Origin: JBFAPK01 sp040676675
Lineage (GTDB): Bacteria > Actinomycetota > Actinomycetes > Mycobacteriales > Micromonosporaceae
DNA length: 64,000 nt
Reading direction: 5' to 3'
Assembly: GCF_040676675.1 (NCBI RefSeq)
Contig: NZ_JBFAPK010000040.1
Coordinates: forward strand, 1-64,000
Part shown: piece after piece, positions 58,857 to 64,000 of the stretch
How positions within the stretch are numbered: position 1 is the first letter of the stretch
Layout of the letters: every line of letters starts with the position of its first letter
The notes under the pieces: generated by a model
Seen by the model: the letters and a program-made list of their open reading frames with translations, nothing else
What the model was told of the DNA's origin: nothing
Database searches by the model: none
Program-made: the position numbers and the translations under genes

Positions 58857-59965
58857 GTGCGGAGAGACTCGAACAGGCCCTGCGCCACCTCGGCGAGGAC
58901 CTGCCGTACACCAACCTGGCGCAGGGGGCGCTGCGGCAGAGCCGGCGGATGCGCCTGCGCCGAAACGTCCTCGGCGGAGTCGGCGCGGTCGTGGCGCTCG
59001 CGGCGATCGCCGTACCGTTCGGCTTCGTCGACCGCTCGGCGCCCGCGCCCGCGGCCGGACCGGGCGCCTCGGCCGGTACGCCGTCGAGCGCCACGCCCTC
59101 GACCGGCGCCTCCGTCGGCCCGTCGCTGGCCGCCACCCCGTTCGCGCCCAAGCCGGCGCCCCCCGGCTCGGTGGCGCTGCCCGGCGGCGTTTACGTCGCC
59201 AGCGCCAGCAACGAATCGGGGAGCAAGATCTACGACCCGAGGCAGCACGGGTACCGCTCGTCCGGCCACCCGCAGGCGTGGGCGTCGCCGGACGGGAAGC
59301 TCGCCGTCGTCGCCGACCGGAACCACCGGCTCGGCATCCTCGACCCGGCCACCAACGCCGTACGCTGGATCGCCGGCTCGAAGCTCGACATCGGCCGTCC
59401 ACAGTGGTCGGGCGACGGCCGGCAGGTGGTCTTCGCCGGACCGGGCCGCGACCAGGGGACGCTCGGCATCGTCGTGGTCGACGTGGCGACCGCCAAGGCC
59501 CGCACGATCCAGCCGGCGGTGCCCTGCGTCGAACTCTGCCAGCCGAGCTGGCTGCCCGGCGACACCGAGGTCGGGCTGCCGCAGGTGAGCCAGCCACGCG
59601 CCGTGCTACAGGCGTACGCGGTCGCCGACGGTCGCGCCCGCGCCGTGCCGCTACCGGGGGCGGTACAGACCGGCGACGCCTGGTCACCCGACGGGCGGTA
59701 CGTCGTCGCCGAGATCTCGGACGACGGCGACTTCGGGATCGGGATCGTCGAGCGGGCCACCGGCACCGTGACCGCGAGGCTCGACCTCGGGCAGGGCGAA
59801 CAGGTCCAGGCCCGGGATGTCGTCTGGGCCACCGCGGACCGGATCGTCGGCGCGACGGCCCGGGAACTCGTCGTCTACTCGGCCGAGGGCAAGGAACTGG
59901 ACCGCATCCCGCTGCCGTCCGCGCTGCGCGGCGACCAGCTCCAACTCGCCTTCGCGCGCCCCTGA
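58853..59965 (+). CDS. Membrane-anchored WD40/TolB-like protein coupled to sigma factor
   Basis: 370 residues. N-terminal cytoplasmic part (about 1-38), one membrane helix (NVLGGVGAVVALAAIAVPFGFV, 38-58), a Ser/Pro/Ala-rich linker, then an extracellular beta-propeller-like domain (SPDGKLAVVADRN, WSGDGRQVVFAGPG, WSPDGRYVVAEIS; repeated SPDG-type turns). The 4-base overlap with the sigma gene marks it as its partner, as in other actinobacterial sigma/membrane pairs. No zinc anti-sigma motif is present; it may transmit an outside signal. Confidence 0.8.
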   Translation: MSAERLEQALRHLGEDLPYTNLAQGALRQSRRMRLRRNVLGGVGAVVALAAIAVPFGFVDRSAPAPAAGPGASAGTPSSATPSTGASVGPSLAATPFAPKPAPPGSVALPGGVYVASASNESGSKIYDPRQHGYRSSGHPQAWASPDGKLAVVADRNHRLGILDPATNAVRWIAGSKLDIGRPQWSGDGRQVVFAGPGRDQGTLGIVVVDVATAKARTIQPAVPCVELCQPSWLPGDTEVGLPQVSQPRAVLQAYAVADGRARAVPLPGAVQTGDAWSPDGRYVVAEISDDGDFGIGIVERATGTVTARLDLGQGEQVQARDVVWATADRIVGATARELVVYSAEGKELDRIPLPSALRGDQLQLAFARP

Positions 59966-59966
59966 C

Positions 59967-60061
59967 GCGCGAATCCGTTTCATCCGGCGCGGCCCGGCGC
60001 CGAACCCCGCCGGGCCGCGCGAATCCCGCTCATCCGGCCCGGCGCCGAATACCGCCGGGCC
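59967..60061. repeat. 50/45-bp imperfect tandem repeat with hairpins
   Basis: Copies at 59967-60016 and 60017-60061 begin GCGCGAATCC and each contains the hairpin CCCGGCG...CGCCGGG. They follow the WD40-like gene's stop (59965) and end 42 bases before the subtilase start. This could be a duplicated terminator. Confidence 0.7.
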
Positions 60062-60102
60062 GCCCCACCACGTGCCATCCGCGAGAAGGAGAACGACAAC
60101 CA

Positions 60103-63100
60103 GTGGTATCCACACGCAGCCGGCTCGGCCGGGCCGCCCTGGCGGGGCTCGTCGCCGTCGCGGCCGGCGCGGCCGGGTCGACGCCCGCGACCGCCGGCCC
60201 GGTGCCGGCGACCGCCGCCCCGCCGGCCCGGTCGGAACAGCAGGCCGTACGGACCGTCACCCTGATCACCGGCGACCGGATCCGCGCCTTCGGCGACGGC
60301 CCCGACCGGGTGGAGTTCCTGCCCGGCCCGGACCGGCGGGGGATGACGTACCTGACCAGCCGGACGCCGGACGGGCTCAGCCTCATCCCGGCCGACGCGG
60401 TACGCCTGGTCCGCGAGGGCCGGCTCGACCCCCGGCTCTTCAACGTCACCACCCTGCTCAGGTTCGGCTACGACGACCGGCGGCCCGAACTGCCGCTGCT
60501 GATGACGTACGACGGACAGCAGGCGCGGGCGGCGGCCACCGGCACCGCCACGGCGGCCGGCGCGCGGGTGACCCGGCAACTCCCGGCCGTACGCGGAATG
60601 GCGCTGGCGGTCCCCCGCGCCCGCGCCGCGACCACCTGGACCGGGCTGACCACCGGCGGCGGGCAGCGCCGGCTACGCGACGGCGTCGGCCGGGTGTGGC
60701 TCGACGGGATCCGGCGGCCGGCGCTCGACCACAGCGTGCCGCAGGTCGGCGCGCCCGCCGCGTGGCAGGCCGGCTACGACGGCTCCGGGGTCAAGGTGGC
60801 GGTGCTGGACAGCGGCATCGACGTGAACCACCCCGACCTGACCGGCAAGATCGCCGCCGTCGCGAACTTCACCGAGGGTATGGAGGACGACCGCGACCTG
60901 GTCGGCCACGGCACGCACGTCGCCGCGACCATCGCGGGCGGCACGATCGGCGGCGGGTACCCGGGCGTGGCGCCCGGCGCGAAGCTCCTCGACGGCAAGG
61001 TGTGCGTCGTCGACGGCTGCGCGGACTCGTGGATTCTCGCCGGCATGCAGTGGGCGGTGGAGAACGGCGCCCGCGTGGTGAACCTCAGCATCGGCGGGCC
61101 CGACGCACCCGACACCGACCCGGTGGAGCAGGCCATCGACGACCTGTCGGCGCAGCACGGGACGCTGTTCGTGGTCGCCGCCGGCAACGACGGCGAGAAG
61201 TCCACCGTCAACTCGCCGGCCAGCGCCGACGCGGCGCTCGCCGTCGGCGCGGTCGACGACCAGGACGCGCTGGCCCCCTTCTCCAGCCGAGGACCCCGCG
61301 TCGGCGACGGGGCGGTCAAGCCCGACCTGACCGCCCCGGGGGTCGGCATCACCGCGGCCCGCAGCGCGGACGCGCCCATCGGCACGCCCGGCGACAGCCA
61401 CGTCAGCATGTCGGGTACCTCGATGGCGACCCCGCACGTGGCCGGCGCCGCCGCCATCCTGGCCCAGCAGCACCCGGACTGGTCCGGTGCGCAGCTCAAG
61501 GCGGCGCTGACCAGCTCGACCGCGCCGCGCGCCGACCTCGACCCGTTCGCGCAGGGCACGGGTCGGCTCGACGTGGCGCGGGCGGTCCGCCAGCCGGTCC
61601 GCTCCGACTCGGGCGCGGTCAACTTCGGCCGGATGCTCTGGCCGCACACCGACGACAAGCCGACTACCCAGGTCGTCACGTACCGCAACAGCGGGTCCGT
61701 GGCGGTCAGCCTGAACCTCGAACTGGCGATCACCGGCCCGGACGGCAAGCCCGCGCCGGCCGGCATGTTCACCCTGGCCGCCCCCTCGGTCACCGTCCCG
61801 GCGGGCGGTCAGGTCGAGGTGCCGGTGACGGTCGACACCCGGATCACCGGCGCCGACGGTCAGTACGCCGGTTACCTGCGGGCCACCGCCGACGGTGTCC
61901 TCGTCAACACCCCGGTCGTCGTCGAGCGGGAGGTCGAGAGCTACGACCTCACCCTGGTGCACCTGGACCGCACCGGAGCCTCGGCCGCCGACTACGGCAC
62001 CTCGGTCTTCCGCTGGGACGCGCCCGACTACGTCCAGCCGTCCGGAGCGGACGGCAAGAATCCGGTGGTACGGCTCCCGAAGGCCGCCTACGTGCTGACC
62101 TCGTGGATCGTGAGCGGGGAGGGGGCCGACGCGCAGATCGCGGTGCTGGCCCAGCCCCGGCTGGTGCTCGACCACGACCAGACCGTCACCCTGGACGCCC
62201 GGAGCGCGCAGCCGGTCGTGGTGACGGTGCCCGACCCGACGGCCAGGGAACTGTTCCTCCAGGTCGACGGCGCCGCCGAGCTGGCGTACGGCTACCTGAT
62301 CTTCGGCGCCACGACGTTCGACGGGTACGGCCACGTCCTCACCGGACGGGTCGGCCCCGACACCACGGCCGACGGCTTCGTCACCACGGTCGGCGCCACC
62401 TACGCCCAGCTCGACGCCGAGGGGTTCGCCCACGACACGTACAACCTGCGGTGGCTGGTGGACGGCCGGGTGCCGACCGGGTTCCGGCGTACCGTCGCCC
62501 GCGCCGAGCTGGCCGAGGTGCGGATGGACCAGGGCCAGCAGCAGCCCGGCACCACGGGCGTGGTGGGAGCCCGGTCCGAGATCCCGGGCGAGTACGAGCA
62601 GAGCCTCTCCCGGGTCGTGCCGGTCACGCTGCCCGGCACCCGGGTCGACTACCACAACGCCGACGGCGGGGTGCGGTGGGTGAAGGACCTGGAGGAGGTC
62701 GTCGTCCCGCCCGACGGCGGGTGGCCCGAGTTCGTCGCCGCTCTCACCTCGCCGCTCACCCGGTACGTGGCCGGCCGGACCTACTCCGAGCGGTGGAACC
62801 GCGGGGTCTTCGGCCCGGCCTTCCCGACCCCGCCGCGCGACCCCCGGCTCTGGATCACCCGGAGCGGGGACACGCTTGAGGTCGAACCGCCGCTCTACGG
62901 CGACGTCGGCGGGCGCGAGGGCGGCGCGACGAGCACCCAGACGTACACGCTGTACCGCGACGGGGTGAAGTTCGCCACGTCCGAGCCGCCGTTCCCCAGC
63001 TTCACCCTCCCGCCCGAGCCGGCGACCTACCGGCTGGAGGTGACCGCCGACCGGCCGGCGGCGGCCCGGCTCTCCACCCGCACCCGGGTCGCCTGGACCT

Positions 63101-63456
63101 TCCGTTCCGCCCGCCCGTCCGGCGACAGGCCGGTACCGATGGCCGTGGCGGCGGTCCGGTTCACCCCGGCGCTGGACGCGTCCAGTGCCGCCCCCGCCGG
63201 CCGGCCCACGGTCGTACCGGTCACCGTGCAGCGGCAGGCCGGCTCGGTCGCGAGCCCGACCCGGCAGCTGGCCGTCGAGGTCTCCTTCGACGACGGTGTG
63301 AACTGGCGGGCGTCGCCCCTGCGCAGCACGGCGGCGGGGACGGAGACGGTGGTGACGCCGCCGGGTCCGGGCTTCGTCTCGCTGCGCGCCCGCTGGTCCG
63401 ACACCGCCGGTAACGCGCTGGAGCAGACGATCATCCGGGCGTACGAGGTGCGGTAG
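60103..63456 (+). CDS. Secreted S8 family serine peptidase (subtilase)
   Basis: 1117 residues from GTG 60103, with AAGGAG upstream. Signal peptide (GRAALAGLVAVAAGAAGSTPATA), a pro-region (about 35-210), then the S8 domain: Asp in VKVAVLDSGIDVNHPDL, His in GHGTHVAATIAGG, Asn in VVAAGNDGE and Ser in MSGTSMATPHVAGAAAIL. The C-terminal half (about 510-1117) has Fn-like/beta-sandwich regions typical of large actinobacterial subtilases. Likely an extracellular protease; its gene follows the SigE-type operon but has its own upstream repeats. Confidence 0.93.
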   Translation: MVSTRSRLGRAALAGLVAVAAGAAGSTPATAGPVPATAAPPARSEQQAVRTVTLITGDRIRAFGDGPDRVEFLPGPDRRGMTYLTSRTPDGLSLIPADAVRLVREGRLDPRLFNVTTLLRFGYDDRRPELPLLMTYDGQQARAAATGTATAAGARVTRQLPAVRGMALAVPRARAATTWTGLTTGGGQRRLRDGVGRVWLDGIRRPALDHSVPQVGAPAAWQAGYDGSGVKVAVLDSGIDVNHPDLTGKIAAVANFTEGMEDDRDLVGHGTHVAATIAGGTIGGGYPGVAPGAKLLDGKVCVVDGCADSWILAGMQWAVENGARVVNLSIGGPDAPDTDPVEQAIDDLSAQHGTLFVVAAGNDGEKSTVNSPASADAALAVGAVDDQDALAPFSSRGPRVGDGAVKPDLTAPGVGITAARSADAPIGTPGDSHVSMSGTSMATPHVAGAAAILAQQHPDWSGAQLKAALTSSTAPRADLDPFAQGTGRLDVARAVRQPVRSDSGAVNFGRMLWPHTDDKPTTQVVTYRNSGSVAVSLNLELAITGPDGKPAPAGMFTLAAPSVTVPAGGQVEVPVTVDTRITGADGQYAGYLRATADGVLVNTPVVVEREVESYDLTLVHLDRTGASAADYGTSVFRWDAPDYVQPSGADGKNPVVRLPKAAYVLTSWIVSGEGADAQIAVLAQPRLVLDHDQTVTLDARSAQPVVVTVPDPTARELFLQVDGAAELAYGYLIFGATTFDGYGHVLTGRVGPDTTADGFVTTVGATYAQLDAEGFAHDTYNLRWLVDGRVPTGFRRTVARAELAEVRMDQGQQQPGTTGVVGARSEIPGEYEQSLSRVVPVTLPGTRVDYHNADGGVRWVKDLEEVVVPPDGGWPEFVAALTSPLTRYVAGRTYSERWNRGVFGPAFPTPPRDPRLWITRSGDTLEVEPPLYGDVGGREGGATSTQTYTLYRDGVKFATSEPPFPSFTLPPEPATYRLEVTADRPAAARLSTRTRVAWTFRSARPSGDRPVPMAVAAVRFTPALDASSAAPAGRPTVVPVTVQRQAGSVASPTRQLAVEVSFDDGVNWRASPLRSTAAGTETVVTPPGPGFVSLRARWSDTAGNALEQTIIRAYEVR

Positions 63457-63609
63457 TCGGCGGCGCGACCATCCCCGGCGCGTCAACCGGCGCACGGCCT
63501 CGGCACCCTCGTGCCGGGGCCGTGCGCCGACCGGTCCCGAGCGGTGCCGGGGCGCGGCCCGGCCGAGTTCGGGCCGACGGCCGACCCGCTCTCGGGCCGT
63601 CGGGGCCGG

Positions 63610-64000
63610 TTATCGGGACTTCGGGCTTAGCAGGTCGGCCACGGGCGTGTCGGCGAAATCGGCGCTGCCGTCGTAGTCGGTGGAACGGCTCACCGGGGCC
63701 CACGTCGCGGCCTCCTGCGCGCGCGCCTGGGCGGCCTGCTCCGCGAGGTGCACCGCGTCGGAGCCGAGCAGCAGGCGCAGCGGCGGGTCGGGCATGGCGA
63801 CCACGTCAAGGAGGATCTTGGCGGCGCGGGCGGGGTCGCCGGCCTGCTTGCCGTCCATCGCGCGGCGCAGCTCGTGCACCCGGCCGACGGTCTCCTCGTA
63901 GTCGGGTCCCACCTCGGCGATCCGCATCGACGAGCCGCCCCAGTCGGTACGGAAGGCGCCCGGCTCGACGATGGTGACCGCGATGCCCAGCGGGCGTACC
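63610..64000 (-). CDS. SDR family oxidoreductase, C-terminal part (cut by window edge)
   Basis: 130 codons run to the right edge: VRPLGIAVTIVEPGAFRTDWGGSSMRIAEVGPDY then a helical C-terminus ending SPKSR. The IVEPGAFRTD segment is the SDR substrate-loop region after the active site; the N-terminal Rossmann part lies outside the window. Probable SDR of the oxidoreductase type with extended C-terminus. Convergent with the subtilase. Confidence 0.82.
   Translation of the reverse strand, partial: VRPLGIAVTIVEPGAFRTDWGGSSMRIAEVGPDYEETVGRVHELRRAMDGKQAGDPARAAKILLDVVAMPDPPLRLLLGSDAVHLAEQAAQARAQEAATWAPVSRSTDYDGSADFADTPVADLLSPKSR

Noticed and set aside
1..64000. tRNA, rRNA, riboswitch or IS elements
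   Set aside because: I looked for tRNA-like TPsiC loops, transposase motifs and terminal inverted repeats and found none that I can support by eye.

Overview
The window is 64 kb of very high-GC actinobacterial chromosome (roughly 72-73% G+C by eye). It shows strong C/G third-position bias, frequent GTG and TTG starts, overlapping ATGA/GTGA junctions and several apparently leaderless genes. DUF6412-YidC, XRE/DUF397 pairs, SigE-type sigma factors, PadR and ROK regulators, CBM2 chitinases and long intergenic palindromes point to a soil-type filamentous actinomycete, most likely Micromonosporaceae. That placement is inference. There are no rRNA or tRNA genes, no CRISPR array, no intact insertion sequence and no large secondary-metabolite synthase.

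Layout. 1-6.5 kb: Tat-exported carbonic anhydrase, CoA-disulfide-reductase-like flavoprotein, YbdK-type ligase, DUF559 protein, DUF6412 protein and a YidC insertase. 6.5-16.9 kb: carbohydrate block with secreted GH16 beta-glucanase, GH92 mannosidase, two CBM2-GH18 chitinases and a GH13 TreS-like enzyme. LacI-type palindromes lie before the GH16 and GH92 genes. 16.9-23.2 kb: PadR plus flavin monooxygenase operon, SDR, GNAT, membrane proteins and a Gfo/Idh/MocA oxidoreductase. 23.2-26.3 kb: an Erm-type rRNA methyltransferase behind a leaderless leader ORF and an attenuator-like leader, a DUF2795 protein and an erythromycin-esterase-family protein. 26.3-30.5 kb: Mth938-like protein and an ABC exporter plus two-component system.

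30.7-41 kb is a candidate ROK regulon: a ROK repressor, an aldehyde dehydrogenase/ThuA/2-hydroxyacid dehydrogenase operon and, 5 kb away, a sugar-type ABC importer. Both operons have the same TTGAC-N17-TACCTT promoter overlapped by the same inverted repeat, so they are probably co-repressed. A valine-dehydrogenase/AsnC divergent pair sits between them.

41-51.6 kb: LysR, beta-lactamase-fold protein, PEP-mutase-family protein, MBL hydrolase, DUF4331, DUF488, TetR, an ECF sigma pair, a PadR-led three-gene module and a divergent SDR/LysR pair. 51.7-54.5 kb is a decayed segment with a foreign-looking gene, a broken aminotransferase and truncated MBL and XRE/MmyB-type genes. 54.5-64 kb: XRE/DUF397 pair, XRE-TPR regulator, methionine aminopeptidase, small XRE protein, SigE-type sigma factor with partner, a large secreted subtilase and the C-terminal part of an SDR cut by the window edge.
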